Assembly: GCF_018100925.1 (NCBI RefSeq) | Contig: NZ_JAGJEH010000012.1 | Coordinates: 100,607-164,606, forward strand | From: Pseudoalteromonas luteoviolacea | GTDB lineage: Bacteria > Pseudomonadota > Gammaproteobacteria > Enterobacterales > Alteromonadaceae | Direction: 5' to 3' | Length of the DNA: 64,000 nt | Notes under the pieces: generated by a model | Database searches by the model: none | The model's input: only the letters and a program-made list of their open reading frames with translations | What the model was told of the DNA's origin: nothing | Position numbers and translations under genes: made by a program | Part shown: one piece after another, positions 24,526 through 33,520 of the stretch | Position numbering within the stretch: the first letter of the stretch is position 1 | Layout: each line of letters opens with the position of its first letter

Positions 24526-25905
24526 TTAGTCTTGCTGTTTATATGCAGCTTCAATGGCATACAGTTTGTGCCTTATAAAATAGAGAAACAGCAACGAAGG
24601 GATAACCATGAGTGCTGTGATGACAAAAAATACAGCCCAGTTCCCGCCTAGCCAATCATCAATGACTACTCCGCTATAACTAGATAATACAGTTCGGCCT
24701 AAACTACCCAAAGAGGCAAGTAAAGCGTAATGTGTTGCGCTGAATGTTCTGTCACAGAGCATTGAAATAAATGCGACCATGGCAACGAGTGACCATGCTT
24801 GTGTAAAGCCATCGACAACAATTGCCAGTGCATATAGTGACTCCTTTGGTCCAGCTATGGCTATCCAAGAGAAAATCAAATTGGACGCAGCCATTGCAAT
24901 GCCACTGATGAAAAGTCCTTTTACAATGCCATATTTATGGTTAAAGATGCTCCCTAAAAAGGCAAAAATGATGGTAATAAGGCCTGTTCCAAGTTTTGAA
25001 TACTGCGCAATTTGGGTATTGCTAAACCCCACTTCTTTGTAGAAAACAATCGACATGCGGGCTAGAAAAGCTTCACCAATCTTAAACAAAAAGATAAAAG
25101 TTAATAGTGCAAGCGCCGTTTTAACACCATTTTTTTTGAAAAAACTAACAAAGGGGGCAACGAGCGTGACTCCTAGCCATGCAAGGAGCTTATTCGCGCG
25201 AGAATGACCGAGCTGAGATAATTTCTGTTCGTATGCTTTTTGTATCTGGGCCTGCGCTGTATCGCGATGAGAATCGGGCTCTTTTGCCAATATTGTGACA
25301 ACTGACAGTAGTGCCATTATTACAGCCAATAGTAGGTATATGTCAGGCCAACTCACATTGGGTAGATCCGCTGCGAAAAATGGGATGGCCCCAAGTAGTG
25401 CATAGCCAGTCCACCACCCTGACGTTGCCATAGCTGCTGCGGCTGTCGACTTTTCACTTTCAGATTGTGGTAGAACGTCAATTCGATAGCCATCAATTGC
25501 AATATCATGTGTTGCGGCAAACAGCGCGATTACAAAGCACAGCAACGCGGCGTAAAATAAGCTGTTTTTTAGGTCGACAAAGGCCAAGCAAGCTGCACTC
25601 AGCGTGATGACAAGCTGCCCTAAAAAAATCCAACTCCTTCTTTGACCGAGCTTTTTACCTATGAGAGGGAGAGTTAAGCGGTCAACTAAAGGCGACCACA
25701 AAAAATTAATCGTGTAGGCGCTAAATACAATGCCAAATAACCCAATTAAGCTGCGACTAAGGCCTTCATCTTTGAGCCAAGCAGACATTACCGAGCCGAT
25801 AAGAACCCAAGGAAACCCCTGGCTCATGCCAAAAGCAAAAACAGTTAGTAGTCGCTTATCTCTATAGTAACTCAGATATTGTGCAATGCTTGCTGTTGTC
25901 ATCAT
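24526..25905 (-). CDS. ampG: Muropeptide permease AmpG
   Basis: An inner-membrane MFS permease (459 residues, about twelve or more membrane segments) that imports anhydro-muropeptides released during cell-wall turnover, for recycling and beta-lactamase signalling. The N-terminus carries the AmpG-type stretch FAFGMSQGFPWVLIGSVMSAWL, then LWSPLVDRL and GQRRSWI, and DIAIDGYRID, which are strongly conserved in AmpG. It lies eight bases after the cyclophilin gene and near yajG and bolA, the same neighbourhood as in E. coli. ATG codons at 25905 and 25902 are both possible starts. Confidence 0.92.
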   Translation of the reverse strand: MMTTASIAQYLSYYRDKRLLTVFAFGMSQGFPWVLIGSVMSAWLKDEGLSRSLIGLFGIVFSAYTINFLWSPLVDRLTLPLIGKKLGQRRSWIFLGQLVITLSAACLAFVDLKNSLFYAALLCFVIALFAATHDIAIDGYRIDVLPQSESEKSTAAAAMATSGWWTGYALLGAIPFFAADLPNVSWPDIYLLLAVIMALLSVVTILAKEPDSHRDTAQAQIQKAYEQKLSQLGHSRANKLLAWLGVTLVAPFVSFFKKNGVKTALALLTFIFLFKIGEAFLARMSIVFYKEVGFSNTQIAQYSKLGTGLITIIFAFLGSIFNHKYGIVKGLFISGIAMAASNLIFSWIAIAGPKESLYALAIVVDGFTQAWSLVAMVAFISMLCDRTFSATHYALLASLGSLGRTVLSSYSGVVIDDWLGGNWAVFFVITALMVIPSLLFLYFIRHKLYAIEAAYKQQD

Positions 25906-25913
25906 AATTTAAG

Positions 25914-26537
25914 TTAGAGCTCTTCAACTGGCAGAATTTCAATGCTGTAAATAATCACCGCAGTTTTAGGAATAAATGAGTAACCAAGCTTTTTGTTATA
26001 ACCGGTTTCTACTTGCATGATTTTATCCAAAGTTTCATAACCTTCTGTCACATTACCGAATACAGCAAAGCCCCATCCTCGACCCGGGTTTAAATGATTA
26101 TTGTCATCCATATTAAAGAAAAACTGGCGAGTGCCCGAATGAGGTTTGTTGTCTTGATATGCCATCGCGACTGAATACATCTCATTTTTTAAACCATTGC
26201 CACTTTCATTGAAAATGGGTTTGCGTTCGAACATGCCATCATAGTCTTTATCGTAACCCCCACCTTGGATCACAAAATCCTTTTCGTTTACTTCATCGCG
26301 TTCAACACGATGAAACACGGAGCCTTTGTAGTCGCCATTGACGACGTACGTCAAAAAGTTATTCACAGTTAAAGGCGCGCGAGATCGGTCAAGATCAATT
26401 ACGATCTTACCGAGAGAGGTGTTGACTTGAACTCTAGGAAATAAGTTATCTTTTTGTACAAATCGTCCTTCTTTGTTTGCTGCGTGGGCAAAACTGGTTG
26501 AAACGATTATTAATGCAAATACAAATGTACGGATCAT
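25914..26537 (-). CDS. Exported cyclophilin-type peptidyl-prolyl isomerase
   Basis: A periplasmic proline isomerase (207 residues) that assists protein folding. A signal peptide covers about 1-19 (ends SFAHA). The cyclophilin domain follows, with GSVFHRVER, DFVIQGGGYD, SGTRQFFFNM and WGFAVFGNVTEGYETLD, which contain the family's active-site Arg, Phe and Gln residues. It lies between yajG and ampG, 18 bases after yajG, so the three probably form one transcript. It resembles PpiA of E. coli in size but is not in the ppiA locus, so I give no symbol. Confidence 0.9.
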   Translation of the reverse strand: MIRTFVFALIIVSTSFAHAANKEGRFVQKDNLFPRVQVNTSLGKIVIDLDRSRAPLTVNNFLTYVVNGDYKGSVFHRVERDEVNEKDFVIQGGGYDKDYDGMFERKPIFNESGNGLKNEMYSVAMAYQDNKPHSGTRQFFFNMDDNNHLNPGRGWGFAVFGNVTEGYETLDKIMQVETGYNKKLGYSFIPKTAVIIYSIEILPVEEL

Positions 26538-26555
26538 GTCAGTGCTTCCTTGTTC

Positions 26556-27119
26556 TTATTGTGAGATGAAGTCAGTTAGTTCTTTATCTTCCATTATATG
26601 CATGACTAGTTGTTCTGCGAGAGTATTTAACTGCCCTTCGACTTTAGCTTGGTCGTGTTTTAAAGACCCAGATAGAGTGCGGGTTCCAGTGTAAGACTTG
26701 GTAAATGTATTGCCCCCTTTAGAGACAGAAACTTTAAACTCCGCCTCTGCATTGCTTTCATGTTTGCTGTAGGACTCTGAGACCACGGCTAAAAAGCGGT
26801 GGATTTCCAGGGTTAAGTTTGTCTTTGCTTCTGGTACTACGTTGGCATTGTTAGCAGTTAACGCTTGTTCTAGCACAGCTGACACGGTTACTGGTAAGTT
26901 GGCATCTGGCAGGTAAACTGCGGGCTCAGTATCGAGGACTTTTACAGTGAACTTGGAAGTTCTTAAATCAACGACATTAACTGTAAGTGGGGTGTTGAGC
27001 TGAACAAGTTGGCCAGCAGAGTATTCAGGACTCATGATCACCGCTTTTGGCGCAGCTGCGCAGCCTGATAAAATAGTCAGTAACCCAGCAGTTGCGACGG
27101 AGTAGAGAGTTTTGGCCAT
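26556..27119 (-). CDS. yajG: YajG-family lipoprotein
   Basis: A 187-residue outer-membrane-type lipoprotein. The signal peptide ends in the lipobox LSGC with Cys20 as the acylation site. The body (VVDLRTSKF, VLEQALTANNANVVPEAK, LTLEIHRFLAVV, AEFKVSVSKGG) matches the YajG family, whose function is not known. The order ampG - cyclophilin - yajG ... bolA repeats the E. coli neighbourhood and supports the name. It starts two bases after the rlmG stop, so read-through from rlmG is likely. Confidence 0.87.
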   Translation of the reverse strand: MAKTLYSVATAGLLTILSGCAAAPKAVIMSPEYSAGQLVQLNTPLTVNVVDLRTSKFTVKVLDTEPAVYLPDANLPVTVSAVLEQALTANNANVVPEAKTNLTLEIHRFLAVVSESYSKHESNAEAEFKVSVSKGGNTFTKSYTGTRTLSGSLKHDQAKVEGQLNTLAEQLVMHIMEDKELTDFISQ

Positions 27120-27121
27120 GA

Positions 27122-28276
27122 TTAGCTCCTTTTTATTACACTTAATACAGTAAACTTTTTATTATTGCCCAGTACCTTACAATTACCAAAAAGGCGCTGC
27201 AACTTATCTTGGTAATCTAGGTGGCGATTTCCGATTATTCTGAGTTCACCGCCATTTCTCAGAGTGTATTTGGCTTGTAAGAACATTTGCCATGCGATGT
27301 GATCAGTGATGGCTTGAGCTTGATGAAAAGGTGGATTGCACAAAACCAAATCAGTACTATTAGGTGCAAAGTCAGTTAAGCAGTCGTTGTGGGTAAATTG
27401 GCAATGGCTCAGCCTTTCAGGCAAGTTGTGCTGTACATTTTGTTGTGCGCTGGCAACAGCCATCGCAGACTCGTCAACAAAAGTGACTTTTGCATTTGGC
27501 ATTCGCTTTAATGTCTGTAACCCAATGACCCCGTTTCCGCAGCCTAAATCAATAATATTGAGTGGCTTTTTTCCAGCTGGTAAGTAGTTAATAAAAAAGC
27601 GAGCACCGATGTCTAGAGAATCGCGTGAAAAGACATTTGCGTGATTAATCAATGTCATTTCTGTACTTTCTAGAGGCCATGACACAGGAAACTTGCTATT
27701 TACAGGCTTGTTCGTTGTGCTCGAAAAAATTAATCGAGATTTTTTAACCGCGAGGCTTGTTTTTGGCTCAGATAGAAAGTGATTAAAGGATTTCAACGTA
27801 GAAGTGTGTATTTCTTTCGCTTTACCTGCTGCAATAACAGGGATGTCGGCTGGCAAATGACTTAGTTGCGCCAACTGGTGTTGTAAATAACCTGCATTTT
27901 TAGGTATTTTCAACACAATTAAGTCTACAGCATGTGGCAGCGTCTCTAAACTATCTAAAAAAGAGATATGTGTGAGTGGCAGTTCGTTCTCTTTAAGGTT
28001 GTGTCGACATGCTGCTGTACTGACAAATGAGTCGTTGACAAAATGAATGCAGGGTAACTGCTCATCTTGCTGATAAAGCGTTGAAATGGCACAGCTAAGA
28101 GCTCCGAAACTGTCATTTAATACCAAAATATTGCGAACGCTTTGGTATTCCTCACTGATATAGTCAAGTAGATATTCGTCAGCGGAATCCCATGCCTGTA
28201 GGCTGCGATTTTTTTGTTCTAAGGGAAATCGATGTAGAGTAAATGGGTGATTAGCCAAGACCGCGTCGGTTGTCAT
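27122..28276 (-). CDS. rlmG: 23S rRNA (guanine-1835-N2)-methyltransferase
   Basis: A SAM-dependent methyltransferase (384 residues) of the RsmC/RlmG type that methylates G1835 of 23S rRNA. The N-terminal half is a degenerate methyltransferase-like domain; the C-terminal half carries the SAM motif IIDLGCGNGVIGLQ and the catalytic motif LCNPPFHQ. The N-terminus with LQAWDSADEYLLDYI is typical of RlmG rather than RsmC. I chose the ATG at 28276 (protein starts MTTDAVLANHPF); the longer frame from 28333 would overlap the divergent alkB gene. yajG follows after two bases. Confidence 0.9.
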   Translation of the reverse strand: MTTDAVLANHPFTLHRFPLEQKNRSLQAWDSADEYLLDYISEEYQSVRNILVLNDSFGALSCAISTLYQQDEQLPCIHFVNDSFVSTAACRHNLKENELPLTHISFLDSLETLPHAVDLIVLKIPKNAGYLQHQLAQLSHLPADIPVIAAGKAKEIHTSTLKSFNHFLSEPKTSLAVKKSRLIFSSTTNKPVNSKFPVSWPLESTEMTLINHANVFSRDSLDIGARFFINYLPAGKKPLNIIDLGCGNGVIGLQTLKRMPNAKVTFVDESAMAVASAQQNVQHNLPERLSHCQFTHNDCLTDFAPNSTDLVLCNPPFHQAQAITDHIAWQMFLQAKYTLRNGGELRIIGNRHLDYQDKLQRLFGNCKVLGNNKKFTVLSVIKRS

Positions 28277-28316
28277 AGTTCTATATTTTTCACTAAAAAT
28301 GTGAGTGCATAATATC

Positions 28317-28898
28317 ATGTCACAGCTGAACAAAGAATGTTTGCCTGAGGGCTTTGCTTATTTTCCTAATGTTATCTCTTTTAATAAGAGCCTTGCGTTA
28401 TATGATCACTTGGTTGACAGCATTCCATGGCAGCAGCCTCAAATTCAGGTATACGGCAAATATCATCGTATCCCACGATTGCAGTGTTTCATTGCCGACC
28501 GAGAGGTTCGTTATGGTTATTCCGGAAAGTCATTGGATAATGTGGCATGGCTACCTGCATTGTCGGCTATGCGGCAAAGGTTACAGCGCCAATACGCAAA
28601 CGAATTCAATGCGCTTTTACTTAATTGGTACCGTGATGGGTTGGATACAATGGGTTGGCACAGTGATGATGAAAAAGAGTTAGGTGCATCGCCTCTGATA
28701 GTGTCAGTGTCTTTGGGAGCGCCCAGAATGTTTAAAATTCGTCACAGGCAAACCAGAGAAGTGACGTCAATTATGCTCGAAACAGGAAGTTGCTTGCTGA
28801 TGTCCGGAGAAAGCCAGCGAGATTATGAGCACAGCTTGCCCAAGCAAACAAAAGTTACACAAGGGCGGATAAATCTGACGTTCAGAACGGTTGGTTAA
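28317..28898 (+). CDS. alkB: AlkB-family DNA/RNA oxidative demethylase
   Basis: A Fe(II)/2-oxoglutarate dioxygenase (193 residues) that repairs N-alkylated bases by oxidative demethylation. The iron ligands are His115 and Asp117 (WHSDDE) and His172 (YEHSLPK). The 2-oxoglutarate arginines are Arg184 and Arg190 in GRINLTFR. The short N-terminal part before the catalytic core is like the AlkB2/3-type enzymes. I chose the ATG at 28317 (MSQLNKECLPEGF) over an upstream GTG. It is divergent from rlmG with 40 bases between the starts and is followed by bolA. There is no sign of an ada gene nearby. Confidence 0.92.
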   Translation: MSQLNKECLPEGFAYFPNVISFNKSLALYDHLVDSIPWQQPQIQVYGKYHRIPRLQCFIADREVRYGYSGKSLDNVAWLPALSAMRQRLQRQYANEFNALLLNWYRDGLDTMGWHSDDEKELGASPLIVSVSLGAPRMFKIRHRQTREVTSIMLETGSCLLMSGESQRDYEHSLPKQTKVTQGRINLTFRTVG

Positions 28899-28957
28899 TC
28901 GGTATTATCGGCGTATAGTATGCGATGTTTAACAATATGAAAGTAAAGAGTATACCC

Positions 28958-29272
28958 ATGTCTATGCAGGAACATATACACACAAAACTCAAAGATGCCA
29001 TTGATTGCACACATCTTGAGGTGATTAATGAAAGCCATATGCACAGCCGCGGGACAGAATCACATTTTAAAGTGATTGTTGTGAGCGATGAATTTGCGGG
29101 GCTGCGCCTATTGCCACGTCACAGACGTATAAATGAAGTGCTCAAGTCTGAGTTAGCGAATGAAATTCACGCGCTAGCGATTCATGCTTATACGCCTGAG
29201 GAATTTAGAGAGCAATCCGAACATGTCCCGGCATCGCCAACTTGTTTAGGTGGCTCAAAACTTGATAATTAG
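28958..29272 (+). CDS. bolA: BolA-family protein
   Basis: A 104-residue BolA homologue, involved in stress morphology and, with monothiol glutaredoxins, in Fe-S handling. The signature DESYRHN-type region appears as NESHMHSRGTESHFKVIVVSDEF with the conserved histidines, followed by GLRLLPRHRRINEVL and IHALAIHAYTPEEF. I chose the ATG at 28958, preceded by AAAGAG at seven bases; upstream ATGs at 28925 and 28937 lack a good ribosome site. Length and ending (ASPTCLGG) match E. coli BolA. A hairpin follows the stop. Confidence 0.92.
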   Translation: MSMQEHIHTKLKDAIDCTHLEVINESHMHSRGTESHFKVIVVSDEFAGLRLLPRHRRINEVLKSELANEIHALAIHAYTPEEFREQSEHVPASPTCLGGSKLDN

Positions 29273-29300
29273 CTGATCAGACCTGTATTTAGGTCATCAG
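29273..29300 (+). terminator. Hairpin after bolA
   Basis: Stem CTGAT-GACCT / AGGTC-ATCAG with a two-base bulge and a GTATTT loop, directly after the bolA stop. There is no T-run, so terminator activity is uncertain. Confidence 0.45.
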
Positions 29301-29413
29301 AGATTACACTATAACGCAATTTTTCTGGCTCCACCTTTTTATATTCTTGATTTTATACCGTAAGAGGTGGGCCTAAATACTTGAAACAAATTCAAAATTT
29401 AGTAGGAAATATA

Positions 29414-30604
29414 ATGGTAATTAAGCCGAAGATCCGTGGTTTTATCTGTACAAATGCTCATCCAGCAGGTTGTGCTGCTCATGTAGAAGAACAAATCGCT
29501 TTTGTTAAGCAACAAGGCGAGTTAAAAGATGGCCCTAAAAATGTACTAGTCATTGGTGCTTCTACTGGTTACGGTCTTGCGTCTCGAATTACTGCTGCAT
29601 TTGGCTCTGGTGCAAAAACGCTAGGTATTTTCTTCGAAAAAGAAGGTACAGAGAAAAGAACAGCCTCAGCGGGCTGGTATAATACGGCTGCGTTTCAAAA
29701 TGCTGCTGACAAAGCAGGGCTGTGGTCAAAAAACATCAATGGGGATGCATTTTCTACTGAGCTCAAAGAGCAAGCTATCGAGACGATTAAAGCTGAAATG
29801 GGTAAAGTAGACCTAATCATCTATAGCCTTGCATCTCCTCGCCGTACAGATCCAAAAACAGGCGAAACTCACAGCTCTGTACTTAAGCCAATTGGCGAAG
29901 CGATCACAACAAAAAACTTAAACACATCTAAGCGTGTTATTGATGAAGTGAGTGTAGAAGCTGCCAACGAAGATGAAATAGCTAACACAGTAAAAGTAAT
30001 GGGTGGTGAAGACTGGGAGCTTTGGTTAGATGCGCTGAAGCAAGCCGATGTACTTGCAGATAACTTTAAAACGACTGCATATACTTACATTGGTAAAGAG
30101 CTAACTTGGCCAATTTATGGCCACGCTACTATTGGCAAGGCAAAAGAAGACTTAGATAGAGCTGCTGCGGCAATCAAAGCATCGACGGCGGATCTACATG
30201 GTGAAGCTTATGTCTCTTCTCTTAACGCGGTAGTAACTCAGGCTAGTTCGGCAATTCCGATCATGCCACTATATATCTCAGCTTTATTTAAGGTTACTAA
30301 AGAAGACGGTACTTACGAAGGTACAATCGAGCAAATCCATGGTCTTTTCAATGAAAACCTTTACAGTGGCACGCCAAGATTCGATGAAGGTGGTCACCTG
30401 TTCCAGAACTATAAAGAGCTGGAAGAAGGTGTGCAGGCGCGTATTCAACACATTTGGGACACTGTGGATACCGACACCATTGATTCAATGACTGATTACG
30501 AAGGCTACCATAACGAATTCCTAAAATTATTTGGTTTTGGCGTTGATGGCGTTGACTATGACGCGGATGTAAATACTGTTGTTGAAATCAACAATTTAGT
30601 ATAA
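29414..30604 (+). CDS. fabV: Enoyl-ACP reductase FabV
   Basis: NAD(P)H-dependent trans-2-enoyl-ACP/CoA reductase (396 residues) that completes each cycle of fatty acid elongation. FabV enzymes are triclosan-resistant. The N-terminus IKPKIRGFICTNAHPAGC, the cofactor loop GASTGYGLASRI and the catalytic pair Tyr235 and Lys244 (Y-x8-K) are all at the standard positions. I chose the ATG at 29414 behind a TAGGAA ribosome site; a longer frame from 29381 adds eleven unlikely residues. It is transcribed alone, with a GC-rich hairpin downstream. It may be the organism's main enoyl reductase, but fabI elsewhere cannot be excluded. Confidence 0.96.
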   Translation: MVIKPKIRGFICTNAHPAGCAAHVEEQIAFVKQQGELKDGPKNVLVIGASTGYGLASRITAAFGSGAKTLGIFFEKEGTEKRTASAGWYNTAAFQNAADKAGLWSKNINGDAFSTELKEQAIETIKAEMGKVDLIIYSLASPRRTDPKTGETHSSVLKPIGEAITTKNLNTSKRVIDEVSVEAANEDEIANTVKVMGGEDWELWLDALKQADVLADNFKTTAYTYIGKELTWPIYGHATIGKAKEDLDRAAAAIKASTADLHGEAYVSSLNAVVTQASSAIPIMPLYISALFKVTKEDGTYEGTIEQIHGLFNENLYSGTPRFDEGGHLFQNYKELEEGVQARIQHIWDTVDTDTIDSMTDYEGYHNEFLKLFGFGVDGVDYDADVNTVVEINNLV

Positions 30605-30974
30605 AACTTAACCGCAAGGTGAGGCGCCCGAGCCTCACCTCTATCGAGATTACCCCACAAACCCCTTTCATCTTTTTCTCATTCAATACCACTTTGGTCT
30701 ATATTGAATTAATCGCAATTAGCTGAACTGAGCTAAAACCATTGTTAAGTCGTATTAATTTGATAATTCTACTCGCATAGTCAGGGCGATTAATGTTAAA
30801 ATTGCGGAAATATGTGAGGACTATATATCACGACGCTTGTTTTTGGTTGATTTGGCTTTTGTCAAGTCTCTTTTGACTAGGCGGGTTCTTTTTGATACTG
30901 AAAACATGATGAGATAGCGGCCGTGATAACTAAAGATTTTTCAATTTCTTTCCGTTAATGTAATGCAAGTGCGT
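30605..30974 (+). promoter_or_regulatory. Intergenic region between fabV and the nqr operon
   Basis: 370 bases without a gene. Near the left end is a 9-bp stem AGGTGAGGC / GCCTCACCT (30617-30640), probably the end of the fabV transcript although no T-run follows. The rest should contain the nqr promoter; the best pair I see is TTGACT (30873) with GATACT (30894), which has short spacing, so it is a weak candidate. No clear operator was recognised. Confidence 0.45.
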
Positions 30975-32318
30975 ATGATCAACATAAAAAAAGGTCTGGA
31001 CTTACCCATAGAGGGCGCACCACAGCAAGCTATTCATGATGGCGCTGCCATCAAACGCGTAGCTGTGCTTGGTGAAGAGTTTATCGGTATGCGTCCAACC
31101 ATGCATGTTCGCGTGGATGACCAAGTCAAAAAAGGCCAAATTCTTTTTGAAGACAAAAAGAATCCTGGCGTCAAGTTTACTGCGCCAGCCTCTGGTGTAG
31201 TTAAAGAAATCAACCGTGGTGCTAAGCGTGTTCTTCAATCTGTCGTGATTGAAGTACAAGGCAATGAGCAAATCACTTTTGAAAAGGTCGCAGCTGCTGA
31301 ATTAAGCAACTTAGATCGTGAAAAAGTGAAAGAAGTGCTTATTGAATCTGGTCAATGGCCAGCGCTACGTGCACGTCCATTTAGCCGTGTTGCAGTACCA
31401 AGTGCAACGCCGAGCTCAATCTTCGTGACAGCCATCGATACTAACCCATTAGCTGCGGATCCTGCTGTGATCATTGCTGAAAACGTTGAAGCGTTTGAAG
31501 CAGGTCTAGCTGTAGTTTCACGTCTAACTGATGGTAAAGTATTTGTGTGTAAGCAGTCTGGTAGTAAAGTACCAAGCTCTTCGCTATCACAAGTAGAAGT
31601 ACATGAGTTCGCGGGTGTACACCCAGCAGGCTTAGTGGGTACTCATATCCATAACTTAGATGCAGTTGGTGCGGACAAGCAAGTTTGGCACTTAGGTTAC
31701 CAGGACGTTATTGCGTTTGGTAAGCTGTTCCTTACTGGCGAGATCTACACTGACCGAGTTGTTTCTTTAGCAGGTCCTCGCGTAAAGAATCCTCGTTTAG
31801 TTAAAACTCAAGTTGGTGCGTCGTTAACAGATTTAGTATCTGGTGAACTTGAAGACGGTGATAACCGAGTCATTTCTGGCTCTGTGTTAGCTGGTAAAAC
31901 AGCAACCGGCCCTCATGCTTTCCTAGGTCGTTACCACGTACAGGTTTCAGTTCTTCTTGAAGGTCGTGAGAAAGAGCTATTTGGCTGGATTGCGCCAGGT
32001 AGTAACAAATTCTCAGTTACACGTACATTCATTTCACACTTAGCACCTAGCCGTTTGTTTAAGTTTACAACGTCTACTGGTGGTTCTAAGCGTGCGATGG
32101 TGCCAATCGGCAACTACGAACGTGTAATGCCTCTGGATATCCTACCAACGCTATTACTTCGTGATCTGATCGCTGGCGATCTAGATAGCGCTGTCTCTTT
32201 AGGTGCGCTTGAGCTTGACGAAGAAGATTTAGCATTGTGTACCTTCGTTTGTCCAGGCAAGTACGACTACGGCTTAATCCTACGTGATTGCCTGACTACT
32301 ATCGAGAAGGAAGGTTAA
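30975..32318 (+). CDS. nqrA: Na+-translocating NADH:quinone reductase subunit A
   Basis: A cytoplasmic-side subunit of the six-subunit respiratory sodium pump Na+-NQR (447 residues). The N-terminus MINIKKGLDLPIEGAP and the stretches AVLGEEFIGMRPTM, FTAPASGVVKEINRGAKR and HLGYQDVIAFGKLF are characteristic; NqrA holds no redox cofactor. I chose the ATG at 30975 because the family begins M-I-x-IKKGLDLP; an in-frame ATG four codons upstream (30963) is possible. First gene of the nqrABCDEF operon, followed two bases after its stop by nqrB. High-expression codon use (GTA, CGT, GGT) is evident. Confidence 0.96.
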   Translation: MINIKKGLDLPIEGAPQQAIHDGAAIKRVAVLGEEFIGMRPTMHVRVDDQVKKGQILFEDKKNPGVKFTAPASGVVKEINRGAKRVLQSVVIEVQGNEQITFEKVAAAELSNLDREKVKEVLIESGQWPALRARPFSRVAVPSATPSSIFVTAIDTNPLAADPAVIIAENVEAFEAGLAVVSRLTDGKVFVCKQSGSKVPSSSLSQVEVHEFAGVHPAGLVGTHIHNLDAVGADKQVWHLGYQDVIAFGKLFLTGEIYTDRVVSLAGPRVKNPRLVKTQVGASLTDLVSGELEDGDNRVISGSVLAGKTATGPHAFLGRYHVQVSVLLEGREKELFGWIAPGSNKFSVTRTFISHLAPSRLFKFTTSTGGSKRAMVPIGNYERVMPLDILPTLLLRDLIAGDLDSAVSLGALELDEEDLALCTFVCPGKYDYGLILRDCLTTIEKEG

Positions 32319-32320
32319 AA

Positions 32321-33520
32321 ATGGCCTTAAAGAAATTTTTAGAAGACATTGAACCTCACTTTGAACCAGGTGGAAAACACGAGAAGTGGTATGCGCTTTA
32401 CGAAGCCATTGCAACTGTGTTTTATACTCCTGGTTATGTAAACAAAGGCGGCACGCACGTGCGTGATAACATCGACCTAAAACGTATCATGATCTTGGTA
32501 TGGATGGCGACGTTCCCGGCTATGTTCTTCGGTATGTTCAACATCGGTCACCAAGCTGCAATCGCTATTGGTAATGGTTTTGACATCGCAACTACTTGGC
32601 AAGCTGGTATTTTCCAAGCATTAGGTGGTGAGCTGACAGCAACTTCCGGCTGGGCAGCGAAAATGTTTTATGGTGCGTGTTTCTTCCTGCCTATTTACGG
32701 AACTGTGTTCATTGTAGGTGGTTTCTGGGAAGTATTATTCGCGTCAGTTCGTAAGCATGAAGTAAACGAAGGTTTCTTCGTAACGTCTGTTTTATTTGCA
32801 TTGATCCTGCCTGCAACTATTCCTTTATGGCAAGTTGCTCTAGGTATCACATTTGGTGTTGTAGTAGCTAAAGAAGTATTCGGTGGTACAGGCCGTAACT
32901 TCCTTAACCCTGCACTAGCTGGTCGTGCGTTCCTATTCTTCGCATACCCAGGTGATATCTCTGGTGACACAGTATGGACAGCAGTAGATTCGTTCTCTGG
33001 TGCTACATACCTAGGTCAAGCAGCGATTGGTTCACTAGATTACAGCAACATGCAGTTGTGGTGGAATGCGTTCTACGGCTTTATCCAAGGTTCAGTGGGT
33101 GAAACGTCTACGCTAGCACTGGCAATTGGTGGCTTGTTCTTAATGTATGTTCGTATCGCGTCATGGCGTATCGTACTAGGTACTTTCCTAGGTATGGTTG
33201 TGATGGCTACACTTTTGAACGTGATTGGTTCAGATACGAACCCAACATTTGCTATGCCTTGGCATTGGCACTTAGTACTTGGTGGTTTTGCATTTGGTAT
33301 GTTCTTTATGGCGACAGACCCTGTTTCAGCGTCTTTCACTGACAAAGGCAAATGGGCATACGGTGCATTAATTGGTGTTATGGTTGTACTTATCCGTGTT
33401 GTTAACCCGGCATACCCAGAGGGTATGATGTTAGCAATTCTATTCGCTAACCTATTCGCACCACTATTCGACCACTTTGTAGTGCAGTCTAATGTGAAGA
33501 GGAGATTGGCACGTGTCTAG
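32321..33520 (+). CDS. nqrB: Na+-NQR subunit B
   Basis: Integral membrane subunit of the sodium pump (399 residues, about ten helices) that carries a covalently bound FMN and riboflavin and forms part of the sodium channel. The flavinylation site is Thr229 in the SGAT motif (DSFSGATYLGQ), the substrate of the ApbE flavin transferase encoded downstream. ALKKFLEDIEPHF at the N-terminus and GGTGRNFLNPALAGRAF are typical. I chose the ATG at 32321 behind GGAAGG; a longer frame from 32288 overlaps nqrA. The 3' end overlaps the GTG start of nqrC. Confidence 0.97.
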   Translation: MALKKFLEDIEPHFEPGGKHEKWYALYEAIATVFYTPGYVNKGGTHVRDNIDLKRIMILVWMATFPAMFFGMFNIGHQAAIAIGNGFDIATTWQAGIFQALGGELTATSGWAAKMFYGACFFLPIYGTVFIVGGFWEVLFASVRKHEVNEGFFVTSVLFALILPATIPLWQVALGITFGVVVAKEVFGGTGRNFLNPALAGRAFLFFAYPGDISGDTVWTAVDSFSGATYLGQAAIGSLDYSNMQLWWNAFYGFIQGSVGETSTLALAIGGLFLMYVRIASWRIVLGTFLGMVVMATLLNVIGSDTNPTFAMPWHWHLVLGGFAFGMFFMATDPVSASFTDKGKWAYGALIGVMVVLIRVVNPAYPEGMMLAILFANLFAPLFDHFVVQSNVKRRLARV